A DNA stretch of 64,000 nucleotides, taken from Candidatus Neomarinimicrobiota bacterium. GTDB taxonomy: Bacteria > Fidelibacterota > Marinisomatia > Marinisomatales > S15-B10. A program made the translations under genes and the position numbers. A model generated the notes under the pieces. That model saw only the letters and a list, made by a program, of their open reading frames with translations, was not told the origin of the DNA and made no database searches. The stretch spans positions 30,977 through 94,976 of the forward strand of contig JAZGBI010000022.1 of NCBI GenBank assembly GCA_036476315.1, in the 5' to 3' direction. This document shows positions 12,209 to 21,748 of the stretch, piece after piece. The first letter of the stretch is position 1. Each line of letters starts with the position of its first letter.

Positions 12209-13518
12209 TCTCCGCTCTTCTCTTCCGTCTCAGGCGCTCCCCTCTCCTTCCCTGTGACGGGAGAGTTGTGCTGGAGATCCCGGGAAATTGCCTTGTAACT
12301 CCCCGTGACAATCTCCTCTCCCTCTTCGAGTCCCGACAGGACCTCATAATGGGTCTCACTCGACAGGCCAACATTCACCGGTCTCTGCTCCGCAAACTGG
12401 GTCCCGTTTGACTTTGAGGGGGAGGGATTCTCCCCATTCCCCACCAAGGTGTCGCTCATGACGAAAACGACTTCAACCATCTTCTGTTTTTTCCATTCTC
12501 CGCCCCCCGGGGGACCCCGTGACCCTTCCCGGCGGCGGGATTTCCCCGGACTGCCAGCAGGCTTTTCGGCCCGAACCGTCAGAGCCTGAATGGGGATGGC
12601 AAGAACGTCTTGTTTTACATCCGTGATGACATCGACGGTAGCCGACATCCCCTGCCGGATTCCTTCAGGAACCTTAAGCATCCTGACCTTCACGTTGAAA
12701 TTCGTAACCTGTTCCTGCGTCCCCACGGCGGTGGTCTGAGCCACGTGAGCAATCTCCTTTACGATCCCGTGGAATACGGTATCCTGAAAGGCATCAATTT
12801 CAATTTCCGCTGTGTCTCCCTCGGAAACGTCCACAACGTCATTCTCATTCACTTCCACCACCACCTCCATCCTGCTGAGATCGGCGATGGACATCAGGAC
12901 ATCGGCCTGGAAGGTGGATCCCAGAGCCATCTCCCCCTCATCTTTCCTGACCTGAGTTACCACACCCCAACCGGGAGCGAGCAAGCTCGTTTTTGACAGA
13001 TCATCCATGGCCGATTTAAGGGCCGCCTTCGCCAGCTCCACTTCACTCTCTGCGAGCTGAAACTGGGCCGTGGCCGACTCGAACTCCTGACTGGACACTA
13101 GCTGCTCTGAATACAGTTTTTCGGCGCGATCCTTCAAAGCCGTCGATTTGACAAGATTTGCTTCGGCGGACTTCAAACGCGAGAGAACCTGCTCCGCCGA
13201 CGCTTCATAGCGCGTCTTGTCCAGCGATATGAGGAGCTGACCCAACATCACCGAGTCTCCCTCTTCAACCATGATCTCCATAATCAGCGAACTGAGATTG
13301 GCACTGATGTCCACCTGCCTTTCGGGCTGAATCGTTCCGGATGCCGTCACTTTATGGACAATCTTTTGCCGTCTCACTTTTTCCCTCTGGACTTCAATGG
13401 GCTGAACGTCCGACCTGAGGACTTTCACGAGGACGATGACCGCAACAATTACGACGGCACCGGAAATCAGAATGATGTTTCGTCTCTTTTTTTTCTTTTT
13501 TGCCTTCTTCTTTGCCAT
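12205..13518 (-). CDS. MacA-like periplasmic adaptor (membrane fusion protein)
   Basis: The 437-residue protein starts with a very lysine-rich N-terminus and one membrane helix (about 14-33), then the HlyD/MacA order: beta-barrel and lipoyl halves around a coiled-coil hairpin (about 90-190) and a C-terminal membrane-proximal domain. Such adaptors seal the inner membrane ABC unit to a TolC channel. A low-complexity insert rich in Pro, Gly, Arg and Lys lies around residues 325-350 and the extreme C-terminus is charged; neither is typical of MacA. It sits between the TolC-like and ATPase genes in the operon. Confidence 0.9.
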   Translation of the reverse strand: MAKKKAKKKKKRRNIILISGAVVIVAVIVLVKVLRSDVQPIEVQREKVRRQKIVHKVTASGTIQPERQVDISANLSSLIMEIMVEEGDSVMLGQLLISLDKTRYEASAEQVLSRLKSAEANLVKSTALKDRAEKLYSEQLVSSQEFESATAQFQLAESEVELAKAALKSAMDDLSKTSLLAPGWGVVTQVRKDEGEMALGSTFQADVLMSIADLSRMEVVVEVNENDVVDVSEGDTAEIEIDAFQDTVFHGIVKEIAHVAQTTAVGTQEQVTNFNVKVRMLKVPEGIRQGMSATVDVITDVKQDVLAIPIQALTVRAEKPAGSPGKSRRREGSRGPPGGGEWKKQKMVEVVFVMSDTLVGNGENPSPSKSNGTQFAEQRPVNVGLSSETHYEVLSGLEEGEEIVTGSYKAISRDLQHNSPVTGKERGAPETEEKSGE

Positions 13519-13552
13519 AGGCCTGATACCTTACATGATTGTCACTCTTGCT

Positions 13553-14878
13553 TCATCCTGATTTGCCCAACAACGCGTCAAGCTGTGCTTGAAGAATTTT
13601 CCTGTCGTAGATGGCCCGCACCAGGGAACTGTTTGCCCTGGCCACCGATAGTTGAGCATCCAGAACATCCAGGATCGTCGCGGCCCCTAAATTGTACCTC
13701 TCCCGGGCCAGCCGCTGATCCTCCTCCGCCGACTGTCTGGTCTCTTCAAAAATGGGAATCATCTTGTCCAGATTACTGAGTTGTCTCATGGTAAAATCGA
13801 GCTGAACCTGAAGATTTCTCAGAAGTGTCCTCTGATTCTCCCTTTCAATTTTGTACTCCAACCGCGAACCTTCAACCTGCGTCGACCGGGAGAATCCGGT
13901 GAAGAGGGGATACGAAACGGAAAGGCGTGTCTGGAGCCTCCAGTGCTTATCCACATCGGTGTAGAGCTGATCAAAGGCCGTCGATGATCCATCATAGCCC
14001 ACTGAGAGGGACAATGTGGGAAAATACCCGGAACGCGCTATCTTCAAAGCCAGAGCTGAATTGTCCACTTGCATCTGCTGAGCGAGTAAAGATGGATTGG
14101 TCTCTGTCACCTTTTTCCAGACAACGGGGAAAGATTCCATGGGAACCGGATTCACCTCAGGATTGTCCAAGACGGAAAATTCCGTCCCCACCTCCAGACC
14201 CATCGCATTCGCAAGTTCATTGAAGGAATTTGTCGTCGCGGCCTCCTGATTGAGAGCGTCCACCTCCATATTACCCAGCTGGACCCGCTGCTTCAACAGG
14301 TCCGTCCGGGCAACGGCCTCCACCTCATACTGGTGCTTCACAAGTTCCAGCTGATGTTTCGCCAGCTCCACGGACTGCCTCGATACTTCCAGAAGCTGCA
14401 AATTCTTCAAGTATTGATAGAACGCTTTTTTCACCTCCAGGATAACGGTGATCCTCGTCTGAGTCTTAGATATGTTGGTGTATTCATACAGGGTATTTGC
14501 GGCGGCTATCTGATTCCACCACCTCCCACCATCGTAGATGGTCTGATTCAGGGAAATTCCCCCGGAGTAGTATTCACTCTCCGGGACGGTAAATGCGATT
14601 TCCGGGTTGACATAGGATCCCTGGTTCAGATAGCCCGCCCTGTAGCTCACGGTGGGCAGTATATTGGCCAAAGATCCCTTCACTCCAGCGAGCGAAGACT
14701 GAACTCTCAGACGCGCGATGCGTATGCCGGGTTGATTCTCCAGAGCAACGCGGATGCAGTCGCTCAGTGTGTAGACTGGCTGTCCCAACAGGGCGCCTCC
14801 AGTCAGGAATGTGAGAAATGCCAGCAGATAACTGGAGAATTTCGACCCTGGCGAAACGGTATGATTTGAGAAAAACAT
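13553..14878 (-). CDS. TolC-family outer membrane efflux protein
   Basis: The 441-residue protein has a signal peptide (hydrophobic stretch about 17-33) and the duplicated OEP repeat of TolC proteins: YTLSDCIRVALENQPGI near the start, long heptad helices, and RYNLGAATILDVLDAQ near residue 400. It should form the trimeric outer membrane duct for the MacA-like adaptor encoded 34 bp downstream. It is the first gene of the efflux operon and divergent from the primary sigma factor gene. Confidence 0.92.
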   Translation of the reverse strand: MFFSNHTVSPGSKFSSYLLAFLTFLTGGALLGQPVYTLSDCIRVALENQPGIRIARLRVQSSLAGVKGSLANILPTVSYRAGYLNQGSYVNPEIAFTVPESEYYSGGISLNQTIYDGGRWWNQIAAANTLYEYTNISKTQTRITVILEVKKAFYQYLKNLQLLEVSRQSVELAKHQLELVKHQYEVEAVARTDLLKQRVQLGNMEVDALNQEAATTNSFNELANAMGLEVGTEFSVLDNPEVNPVPMESFPVVWKKVTETNPSLLAQQMQVDNSALALKIARSGYFPTLSLSVGYDGSSTAFDQLYTDVDKHWRLQTRLSVSYPLFTGFSRSTQVEGSRLEYKIERENQRTLLRNLQVQLDFTMRQLSNLDKMIPIFEETRQSAEEDQRLARERYNLGAATILDVLDAQLSVARANSSLVRAIYDRKILQAQLDALLGKSG

Positions 14879-15216
14879 CTGGTCAGGATAGCCTACAGGA
14901 GAATTTTCCCCCCTGGTTAGATAAAGAGAGTCGTTCCTTTTGACTCACAATGCCCGAAAAAGTTAAAAGTTTCAGGTGTCATCCATCTGGTCTGCCGGCA
15001 GACCTCTCATTTCCAGCCGACTACTGCAATCATTTAAATTAGGAATATCCCGCCGAATTCCATCGCAAAGAATTCTCTTCTCGCCCGTTCCCCGGGAGCA
15101 GGTCAATATTTTTTCTGACGCCGGGTCCTTGAAAGTCTCGAAAATGTAGCGTAAATTACAATACTTTGTCGTAAACAAACGAAATGAGGCGCAAACAAGC
15201 TGACAGGGAGTGTTAG
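14879..15216. other. Divergent intergenic region between the efflux operon and the sigma factor gene
   Basis: No gene is seen. The region holds a perfect 16-bp palindrome GGTCTGCCGGCAGACC at 14989-15004, which could be an operator for the efflux operon or part of a transcript hairpin, and a promoter for the sigma factor gene at 15129-15157. The palindrome is about 110 bp upstream of the efflux start codon. Confidence 0.5.
15129..15157 (+). promoter_or_regulatory. Predicted sigma-70-type promoter for the primary sigma factor gene
   Basis: TTGAAA (15129-15134), a 17-bp spacer and TAAATT (15152-15157) lie 60 bp before the start codon. The match to -35/-10 consensus is moderate. This is a prediction only. 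Confidence 0.45.
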
Positions 15217-16053
15217 ATGCCAACTGACGCAAACAGAAGTCTAAGCCGTTATCTCGAAGAAATCGGAAAGTTTGAACCCCTCGCTCCCCAGAGGGAGATT
15301 GAACTTGCCCAACGTGTCAAACAGAATGACCTCCAAGCTTTGAAGGAACTCACGGAGGCAAATCTTCGCTTCGTGGTCTCTGTGGCAAAGGATTACCAGG
15401 GCCAGGGACTCCCTCTGACGGATCTCATCAACGAGGGGAATCTTGGCCTCATCAAGGCTGCGGAAAGGTTTGACGAAACCCGAGGGTTCAAATTCATTTC
15501 CTACGCCGTCTGGTGGATTCGCCAGTCCATTTTGCAGGCTCTGGCGGAACATTCCAGAATCGTCCGCCTTCCCCTCAACCGTGTGGGTACCATCAGTAAG
15601 ATCACGAAGGCGGCCGAGGATCTTGAATCGGATTATGAGCGTCCGCCCAATGAGGATGAGATTGCGAAGCGGTTGGAGATGCAGTCCGATGAAGTGACGG
15701 ACGCTATCCGAATCTCGAGAAGGCACCATTCCCTTCACGCACCCTTTCGGGATGGAGATAAGAACTCCCTCATGGATGTTATCAAGGACAACAAACAGAC
15801 ACCGCCAGACTCGCTCCTTATGACGGAATCCCTGAAAGAGGAAATCCGGAGCTGCCTGGAATCCCTGAAGGACAGGGAGCGGGATGTAATCAAGATGTAT
15901 TTCGGTATCGACCGGGACTACGCCCTCACCCTGAATGAAATTGGAGAGGAGTTCAGTCTCACTCGTGAGCGCGTGCGCCAAATAAAAGAGAAAGCCATCC
16001 GTCGACTTCGCCATAAGTCTCGCAGCAAAGCGCTCAGGACCTATCTGGGCTAA
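15217..16053 (+). CDS. rpoD: Primary RNA polymerase sigma factor (RpoD/SigA family, short form)
   Basis: The 278-residue protein contains regions 1.2, 2, 3 and 4 but no region 1.1 and no non-conserved insert: region 2 with [20 protein letters not shown] and [15 protein letters not shown], region 3 around 115-195, and region 4 with a C-terminal HTH ([20 protein letters not shown]). This short form is typical of the housekeeping sigma factor in Bacteroidota and related FCB lineages. [11 protein letters not shown] is the primary-sigma form of the -10 recognition helix, arguing against an alternative sigma factor. It is followed directly by rpsU. Confidence 0.9.
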   Translation: MPTDANRSLSRYLEEIGKFEPLAPQREIELAQRVKQNDLQALKELTEANLRFVVSVAKDYQGQGLPLTDLINEGNLGLIKAAERFDETRGFKFISYAVWWIRQSILQALAEHSRIVRLPLNRVGTISKITKAAEDLESDYERPPNEDEIAKRLEMQSDEVTDAIRISRRHHSLHAPFRDGDKNSLMDVIKDNKQTPPDSLLMTESLKEEIRSCLESLKDRERDVIKMYFGIDRDYALTLNEIGEEFSLTRERVRQIKEKAIRRLRHKSRSKALRTYLG

Positions 16054-16076
16054 AAACGTGGAAAGGAGGTAACGAA

Positions 16077-16244
16077 TTGGTTCATGTCACAGTTCGTAAG
16101 GGTGAACCTCTTGAGCGGGCTCTCAGACGCTTCAAGAAAAAGTACGAAAAGGCAGGCATACTGAGGGAGGTCAGGAGAAAATCATATTATCTGAAACCCA
16201 GCGCGGCCAGACGAGCAGGGAAAGGGAAGTCGAGACGGTACTGA
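16077..16244 (+). CDS. rpsU: Small ribosomal subunit protein bS21
   Basis: A 55-residue basic protein is encoded here. It starts at TTG after a near-perfect ribosome site (AAAGGAGGT, 6 nt upstream). The product reads VHVTVRKGEPLERALRRFKK at its start and continues with AGILREVRRKSYYLKPS and a basic tail, which is bS21. This protein helps 30S subunits base-pair with the Shine-Dalgarno region. It sits 23 bp after the sigma factor gene, so the two are probably cotranscribed; sigma factor and bS21 genes are also neighbours in the macromolecular synthesis operon of other bacteria. A terminator follows. Confidence 0.93.
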   Translation: MVHVTVRKGEPLERALRRFKKKYEKAGILREVRRKSYYLKPSAARRAGKGKSRRY

Positions 16245-16264
16245 CCCCCGGGTTCATGAAAAGT

Positions 16265-16296
16265 ATCCGTCCACCTCAACGTGGATGGATTTTTTT
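16265..16296 (+). terminator. Rho-independent terminator after rpsU
   Basis: ATCCGTCCAC and GTGGATGGAT form a 10-bp stem with one G-U pair around a 6-nt loop, followed directly by a run of seven T. It lies 20 bp after the rpsU stop. Confidence 0.85.
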
Positions 16297-16495
16297 GTCA
16301 AATTTAATCCCACCGTTATCTTTCCCCATCTTAACTTGTCGCGTTCTCGGCCTTAGCGCATTCCATTCGGCCCTGATAATCCTCCACCAAGAAGACCAGG
16401 ACCTGGAGGGATGAGGCGCAACAGTTAATGGATCGCGAGATCATACTTGAAAAAGAAAACATTGAATCCTGTTTTTAGCCTGGACTATTCATTAG

Positions 16496-16648
16496 CCACA
16501 TCCCGACTTGATCGGGAAAGGGTGAACACAGAGTATATCAATTTGATACTAAAAACCTTATGATAATTCATTTGAAATCAATTCTTGCGACTATTTTAGA
16601 CACGTCATCTTTCTCTAACCTTATGTTAATTACGCTTCTCTGTGACCT
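16496..16648 (+). repeat. Dispersed repeat R1, full copy (153 bp)
   Basis: This block aligns end to end with 40029-40181, which is also 153 bp, at roughly three-quarters identity by eye. It begins CCACATCCCGACTTGATCGG and ends TTCTCTGTGACCT. The sequences near the ends (GGTGAACACAGAG and CTTCTCTGTGACC) are imperfect inverted repeats, giving it the form of a small non-coding MITE-like element. A part copy is at 10201-10253. Confidence 0.75.
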
Positions 16649-16700
16649 CTGCCTGTCCCATTGGATGCGAAGCCATTCTATCGGGGTGGCTTCGTGGTGA

Positions 16701-16768
16701 ATCTCATCTCAAGATCCTTTGGAAGATCCTGTGGATCTCATCTCAAGATCCTTTGGAAGATCCTGTGG
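16701..16768 (+). repeat. Perfect 34-bp tandem duplication
   Basis: Two identical adjacent 34-bp units (16701-16734 and 16735-16768) each contain CTCAAGATCCTTTGGAAGAT. The core CTCAAGATCCTTTGGA also occurs in repeat family R2 at 23638-23654 and, as CTCAAGATCCTTCGGA, at 38156-38175 (minus), so this seems to be a fragment of that family that has duplicated. Confidence 0.85.
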
Positions 16769-16868
16769 ATAATCCGGGTTAGTACGTTGTCATCAGTCTT
16801 CCGAGATCTCCAAAGTGTCTTCGCGGGCCGGGCGGCTGACGAATAGAACGGGATAAATAGGGTTATCG

Positions 16869-18215
16869 ATGCTAATCCAGGGTGTCTCCGGAGTTCGAGG
16901 TCTGTTTCCCTCCGATCTTGACGCTCCCCTTGCAAGAAGGTATGCCGTTGCCTTTCATCGCTTCTGCGGTGCAGGGGCTCTGGTCGTGGGGCGGGATACC
17001 CGGCGTTCAGGTGCAAAACTGATCTCCGCTATCCTCGATCTGTTTGAATCGGTGGGAAGGGAAATTCGGGACAGCGGCATCTGTCCCACTCCCACCGTGC
17101 AGTTCACAGTTGAGGATACCGATGCCGTTGGGGGGATCGTGGTGACGGCGAGCCACAATCCGGGAAACTGGAATGGTTTGAAATTCATCACCGGGGACGG
17201 TTGCTTTCTGAACGCGGAAGAATTCGAACGTCTCAGCCAGCTGTTCGGGGAAAATGAAGAGCTCGAAAAGCTTTCCGGAGATGAACTCGGAACCTACTCC
17301 AGATTTGACGGGGCAATCCGGCGGCACGTGGACCGGATACTTGCCGTGGAGTGGATTGATGTGGAAGATATCAAAAAGCGTCGTTTCTCGGTTGCGGTGG
17401 ATACCATAAATGGTGCGGCAAGCGAGGCACTGCCCATGCTGCTGGAGCAGCTGGGCTGCCGGGTGGTGAGGCTGAACTGCGATTTCTCCGGAAAGTTCGC
17501 CCATCCGCCGGAACCTCTCCCTTCCAATCTGGTCACTTTGAGCGAAACCGTCAAAGAACACCATTGTGACGTGGGACTTGCCACCGATCCCGACGGGGAC
17601 CGGCTGGCCGTCGTTGATGAACGGGGCCAACCCCTGGGGGACGAATATACCCTCGTACTGGCGGTGGACGATTTCTTGCGCTCAACGGGATCCAGCGAGA
17701 CCATCGTCACGAACCTTTCCACAACTCAGGCGGTGGACCGCGTGGCAACGACCTATGGGGCAAACGTTAAACGTTCCGCCGTGGGAGAGATCAATGTGGT
17801 CGAGCTGATGAAAGAGGTGAATTCGCCCATAGGCGGTGAAGGGAACGGAGGGGTGATTCTTAGAGACGTCCACCTGGGACGAGATGCACTGGTGGCGGCG
17901 GCATTGGTGATGGACAGAATGGAAAAGTCTGGCGAACCCCTGAGTACCATCTTTCAAGGGTTTCCCAGGTATTGGATGGTAAAGGACAAAGTTTCTGTTT
18001 CAGGTGTAGATTTAGATGACGCGTTCAAGGCGATCTCTGAAACTTACTTTGACGCAGAGAAGAATACTCTTGACGGACTCAAGCTGCTCTGGCCGGATCG
18101 GTGGGTTCACATCCGCTCGTCAAACACGGAGCCAATAGTGCGCGTCTACGCGGAGGCACCCACCAGAGATCAAGCTCAGCAACTGGTTGCGGAGGTTAAA
18201 GAAAATATCGCGTGA
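16869..18215 (+). CDS. Phosphohexomutase family protein (alpha-D-phosphohexomutase superfamily)
   Basis: The 448-residue protein has all four domains of the superfamily: the phosphoserine loop TASHNP (about residue 94-99), the metal-binding loop DPDGDR (about 240), the sugar-binding loop GGEGNGG (about 318) and the phosphate-binding loop RSSNTEP near the C-terminus. Such enzymes move phosphate between C1 and C6 (or C5) of sugars. Members include phosphoglucomutase, phosphomannomutase and phosphoglucosamine mutase; motifs alone do not decide. Because its stop overlaps the deoC start (GTGA) and aldehyde dehydrogenases follow, a phosphopentomutase-like role feeding deoxyribose-5-phosphate to DeoC is possible. 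Confidence 0.9.
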   Translation: MLIQGVSGVRGLFPSDLDAPLARRYAVAFHRFCGAGALVVGRDTRRSGAKLISAILDLFESVGREIRDSGICPTPTVQFTVEDTDAVGGIVVTASHNPGNWNGLKFITGDGCFLNAEEFERLSQLFGENEELEKLSGDELGTYSRFDGAIRRHVDRILAVEWIDVEDIKKRRFSVAVDTINGAASEALPMLLEQLGCRVVRLNCDFSGKFAHPPEPLPSNLVTLSETVKEHHCDVGLATDPDGDRLAVVDERGQPLGDEYTLVLAVDDFLRSTGSSETIVTNLSTTQAVDRVATTYGANVKRSAVGEINVVELMKEVNSPIGGEGNGGVILRDVHLGRDALVAAALVMDRMEKSGEPLSTIFQGFPRYWMVKDKVSVSGVDLDDAFKAISETYFDAEKNTLDGLKLLWPDRWVHIRSSNTEPIVRVYAEAPTRDQAQQLVAEVKENIA

Positions 18216-19117
18216 CACCAGCAGATACAGTTGTTAAAGTAGCGCGCCCCATAGATCAGATTGGTGTAGAAGAACGAGCAGCTCGTCTGTTCAAGAGGAG
18301 TATCAAGAAGGAATCCAAAATCGATGCCTTGAACACGATCCTGAGCATGATTGATCTAACGACTCTGGAGGGGAAGGATTCACCCGGTAAAGTGAAACAG
18401 CTCTGCTACAAAGCTGCCCACCTGCATGACCAGTTTCCTGGATTGCCCACGGTGGCAGCGGTATGCGTATATCCAACAATGATCCCCGTGGCAAAAAAGG
18501 CACTAGAAGGGACGGAAATCAAGGTAGCCTCGGTAGCCACGGCATTTCCCAGCGGAATGGCCTCTCTGGAGGTCAAACTGGAGGAAGTCGAGAAAGTTGT
18601 CAGCGACGGCGCTGATGAGGTGGACATGGTCATTTCCCGGGGTCGGTTTCTGCGTGGCGAATATGCATTTGTCAGTGATGAGATTGCGGCAGTGAAACAG
18701 GCCTGTGGTTCCGCCACTCTGAAGGTCATTCTGGAAACAGGCGAGTTGGTTACCCTGGATAATGTCCGCAAAGCCAGTGATATTGCCATGCATGCCGGGG
18801 CAGATTTCATTAAAACATCAACCGGGAAGATATATCCGGCAGCCACCCCACCGGTGGTTCTGGTCATGCTGGAAGCCATTCGCGATTTCTATTACGACAC
18901 AGGTCGACAAGTCGGCATGAAATCGGCGGGGGGAATCAAAACGGCCAAACAGGCTGTTCAATACCTGGTCATGCTGCGAGAGACGGTTGGCCAGAGTTGG
19001 ATGACACCCGCCCTCTACCGGTTTGGTGCCAGCTCGCTGGCGAATGATGTTCTCATGCAGATTGTCAAACAATCTTCGGGTGTCTATCAGTCCATGAATT
19101 ACTTTTCCGTTGACTAA
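18212..19117 (+). CDS. deoC: Deoxyribose-phosphate aldolase
   Basis: DeoC splits 2-deoxyribose-5-phosphate into acetaldehyde and glyceraldehyde-3-phosphate. The 301-residue protein shows the catalytic motifs LKVILETGEL (about 170) and ADFIKTSTGK (about 197-206, with the Schiff-base lysine) and the phosphate-binding GIKT near 245. It is longer than the roughly 220-250-residue bacterial type because of N- and C-terminal extensions, resembling the longer DeoC forms. It starts at a GTG overlapping the previous stop. The aldehyde dehydrogenase genes downstream would dispose of the acetaldehyde. Confidence 0.94.
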   Translation: MTPADTVVKVARPIDQIGVEERAARLFKRSIKKESKIDALNTILSMIDLTTLEGKDSPGKVKQLCYKAAHLHDQFPGLPTVAAVCVYPTMIPVAKKALEGTEIKVASVATAFPSGMASLEVKLEEVEKVVSDGADEVDMVISRGRFLRGEYAFVSDEIAAVKQACGSATLKVILETGELVTLDNVRKASDIAMHAGADFIKTSTGKIYPAATPPVVLVMLEAIRDFYYDTGRQVGMKSAGGIKTAKQAVQYLVMLRETVGQSWMTPALYRFGASSLANDVLMQIVKQSSGVYQSMNYFSVD

Positions 19118-19198
19118 TAATGGAGACATTTGACAGATGGATTCATTCACTATCTTTTTCTCCTGGTGTGAAATGCCCCCGGATAACAAGGAAGCGTC

Positions 19199-20668
19199 AT
19201 GAAAGCAGGTGAGCCCAGAATCGATTTTGATACGGACTGGACCTACAGTCCGGCGCCGGAAAGTAAAGATCATATCGGGTTGAAGGACCGGTACGACTTA
19301 TTCATCAATGGTGAATTTCAACCGCCAAAAAATGGGCGCTATTTTGATACGATTAATCCAGCGACGGAACAAAAACTGTCTGAAGTGCCCGAGACTACAC
19401 AGGCTGACGTGGATGCGGCTGTCCTGGCGGCAAGAGAGGCGTATGAAGCAGGATGGTCCAGAATGGCGCCATCGACGCGAGGTAAATACATTTACCGTAT
19501 TGCCCGTTTGCTCCAGGAACGGGCACGGGAATTTGCCGTCATAGAATCGATGGATGGAGGCAAGCCGATTCGTGAATCAAGAGATGTGGACATACCTCTG
19601 GCAGCAGCCCACTTTTTCTATTATGCCGGTTGGGCGGATAAGCTCGAGTATGCTTTCCCCGGACGTCGTGTGAGGCCAATGGGCGTGGCGGGACAGATCA
19701 TCCCCTGGAATTTTCCCATCCTGATGGCCGCATGGAAAATCGCTCCTGCGCTGGCAACCGGCAATACTGTCGTTCTCAAATCGGCGGAAACGACTCCACT
19801 CACCGCAATGAAACTGGCGGAAATCATTCAGGAAGCAGATCTGCCACCGGGCGTTGTAAATATTATTACAGGAGGGGCGAGAACCGGCCAAATGATTGTC
19901 AATCACCCTGATGTGGATAAAATTGCCTTTACCGGTTCGACTGAAGTAGGGAAGTATATCCAAAGGACTCTAGCCGGCACGGGCAAGGCATGCACTCTGG
20001 AGCTGGGCGGTAAAGCCGCCAACATTGTTTTTGAGGATTCGGCCATTGATCAGGCGGTGGAAGGAATCGTAAATGGCATTTTCTTTAATCAGGGACACGT
20101 CTGCTGTGCAGGCTCCCGTCTCTATGTTCAGGAAGGCGTTGCCCATGAGATCATCCAGAAACTGAAGGATCGGATTGCAACGCTCATAGTGGGGGATCCC
20201 CTGGATAAGAATACGGATATAGGTGCCATCAACTCCAAACCGCAGTTGGAGAAAATACAAACTTATGTGAAGATTGGTGTCGACGAGGGAGGAACCCTGT
20301 ACCAACCTCGGTGTGACCTGCCGGAAAAAGGCTACTGGCACCCTCCCACATTATTTACGAACGTATCTCAATCGCACCGCATTGTTCAGGAAGAAATCTT
20401 TGGACCCGTACTGCCCATCCAGACCTTCAGAACCGCAGATGAAGCGATTGAAAAAGCTAACAATACACCCTACGGCCTCTCGGGCGGCGTATGGACCGAC
20501 AAGGGATCCAAGATTTTCAAGATCACAAAAGAAATTCGAGCAGGCGTCATCTGGGCGAACACGTTCAACAAGTTTGATCCGTCTTCCCCGTTCGGTGGCT
20601 ATAAAGAAAGTGGTATGGGGCGTGAAGGGGGTGTTCCTGGTCTGTTGCCTTACGTAGTGCTCGTGTAA
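19199..20668 (+). CDS. Aldehyde dehydrogenase (NAD(P)+-dependent)
   Basis: This is a full-length, 489-residue ALDH-superfamily enzyme. Visible motifs are the substrate/cofactor stretch [19 protein letters not shown], the general-base motif ELGGK (about 268), the catalytic cysteine in GHVCCAGSR (about 301), and EEIFGPV near 400. In this operon its likely job is to oxidise acetaldehyde made by DeoC to acetate. The C-terminus (GLLPYVVLV) is slightly unusual compared with the common LxxY end but the fold is complete. A REP-like palindrome separates it from the next gene. Confidence 0.93.
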   Translation: MKAGEPRIDFDTDWTYSPAPESKDHIGLKDRYDLFINGEFQPPKNGRYFDTINPATEQKLSEVPETTQADVDAAVLAAREAYEAGWSRMAPSTRGKYIYRIARLLQERAREFAVIESMDGGKPIRESRDVDIPLAAAHFFYYAGWADKLEYAFPGRRVRPMGVAGQIIPWNFPILMAAWKIAPALATGNTVVLKSAETTPLTAMKLAEIIQEADLPPGVVNIITGGARTGQMIVNHPDVDKIAFTGSTEVGKYIQRTLAGTGKACTLELGGKAANIVFEDSAIDQAVEGIVNGIFFNQGHVCCAGSRLYVQEGVAHEIIQKLKDRIATLIVGDPLDKNTDIGAINSKPQLEKIQTYVKIGVDEGGTLYQPRCDLPEKGYWHPPTLFTNVSQSHRIVQEEIFGPVLPIQTFRTADEAIEKANNTPYGLSGGVWTDKGSKIFKITKEIRAGVIWANTFNKFDPSSPFGGYKESGMGREGGVPGLLPYVVLV

Positions 20669-20731
20669 CGAGTGAGTCATGTACAAAGAAATTGACCGAT
20701 CACAAATCCCCGTAAGGTCGCTGCGCTCCCA

Positions 20732-20766
20732 CCTGCCCGCCCTTCGGGAGCAGGCGGGCGGGGCAG
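20732..20766. repeat. REP-like GC-rich palindrome
   Basis: GCCCGCC and GGCGGGC arms surround CTTCGGGAGCA, giving a strong hairpin. Related palindromes built from CCTGCCCGCC and GGGAGCAGG occur at 29805-29883, 40184-40218 and 43865-43900. This one sits between two aldehyde dehydrogenase genes in the same operon. Confidence 0.7.
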
Positions 20767-20829
20767 ACGCATCAGGTTCGACGTTTTCCTTTCCGAAGGA
20801 TCCTGCGGAGGAGAAAATGAGGATTTGTC

Positions 20830-21693
20830 ATGGGTAAGCGACTGGATATTCGAAAAACCTACAAGCTTTACATTGATGGAAAATTCCCTCGGACGGAGTC
20901 AGGAAGATATTACAAGTGGACAGATCCCAAAGGTGGGCAGGTCCTGAATATTTGCCGGGGTTCCCGGAAGGATTTTCGGGATGCCGTAGTGGCTGCACGA
21001 AGGGCATTTGCTCCATGGGAAGGGCGAACCGCTTACAACCGGGGTCAGATCATCTATCGTATTGCTGAAATGCTTGAGGGTCGTCGGGATCAGTTCGAGG
21101 TTGAACTCACCCTTCAGGGAGCGACTCGAAAGGAAGCACGGCGGGAGGTTGAGAACACCATTGATCGACTGATTTATTACGCTGGTTGGGCTGATAAATA
21201 TCAGCAGGTTTTCAGCAGTGTAAATCCAGTTGCCATGCCCTACTTCGACTTTACCGTTCACGAGGCGACAGGTGTGGTGGCCGTTATCGCTCCTGAAACG
21301 TCATCATTGTGGGGGCTTGTGTCACTGCTTGCTCCAGTTGTAGTCGGCGGGAATACATGTGTTGTTTTGGCGTCCAATTCGCATCCGCTCTGCGCGATTA
21401 CCTTTGCGGAGGTGCTTCAGACATCCGATCTCTCTCCTGGTGTGGTCAATATGATTACCGGAATGCGTTCAGAATTGCTGGAACACTTCGCCTCGCACAT
21501 GGATGTCAATGCCATTGTGTATTGCGGGGAGAATGCCGATGAAATCAAAATGGTGGGGGAGAAATCATCATTGAACGTAAAGCGGGTCGTAACACTGACC
21601 GACAGCGGTTGGAACAGAAAGACAGCACAGGGACCTTATCATATTCTGAAAACACAGGAAATAAAAACAACCTGGCACCCGGTGGGCATATGA
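20830..21693 (+). CDS. Truncated aldehyde dehydrogenase-like protein, no catalytic cysteine
   Basis: The 287-residue product aligns with the N-terminal cofactor-binding part of ALDHs ([34 protein letters not shown]) but ends before the region that would carry the catalytic cysteine, and has no ELGGK general-base motif. It is therefore not expected to be an active dehydrogenase alone. There is no internal stop, and a ribosome-site-like GAGGATTTGTC precedes the ATG, so it seems to be a maintained gene. Short ALDH-like partners following deoC and a full ALDH are known from other genomes as I recall, suggesting a structural or regulatory partner of the full enzyme; that role is inference. Confidence 0.8.
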   Translation: MGKRLDIRKTYKLYIDGKFPRTESGRYYKWTDPKGGQVLNICRGSRKDFRDAVVAARRAFAPWEGRTAYNRGQIIYRIAEMLEGRRDQFEVELTLQGATRKEARREVENTIDRLIYYAGWADKYQQVFSSVNPVAMPYFDFTVHEATGVVAVIAPETSSLWGLVSLLAPVVVGGNTCVVLASNSHPLCAITFAEVLQTSDLSPGVVNMITGMRSELLEHFASHMDVNAIVYCGENADEIKMVGEKSSLNVKRVVTLTDSGWNRKTAQGPYHILKTQEIKTTWHPVGI

Positions 21694-21748
21694 AGTGAAG
21701 TCGGTAAGAGTCGGTGTTGCCTCATCGCTGGACTTTCCAACCCAATAA

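Larger units (their letters stand above)
16297..16868. other. Repeat-bearing intergenic region, no gene seen
   Basis: This stretch holds the dispersed repeat R1 (16496-16648) and a perfect tandem duplication (16701-16768). No ORF with coding character was found; the short open frames overlap the repeats. Confidence 0.6.

Noticed and set aside
16496..16768. CRISPR array or attachment site in the 16.3-16.9 kb gap
   Set aside because: Only two adjacent identical units with no spacers; the rest is a dispersed repeat.
14879..16868. tRNA or other structured RNA genes in gaps
   Set aside because: No cloverleaf with a TTCGANT-type arm could be found here or in the other intergenic regions by reading.
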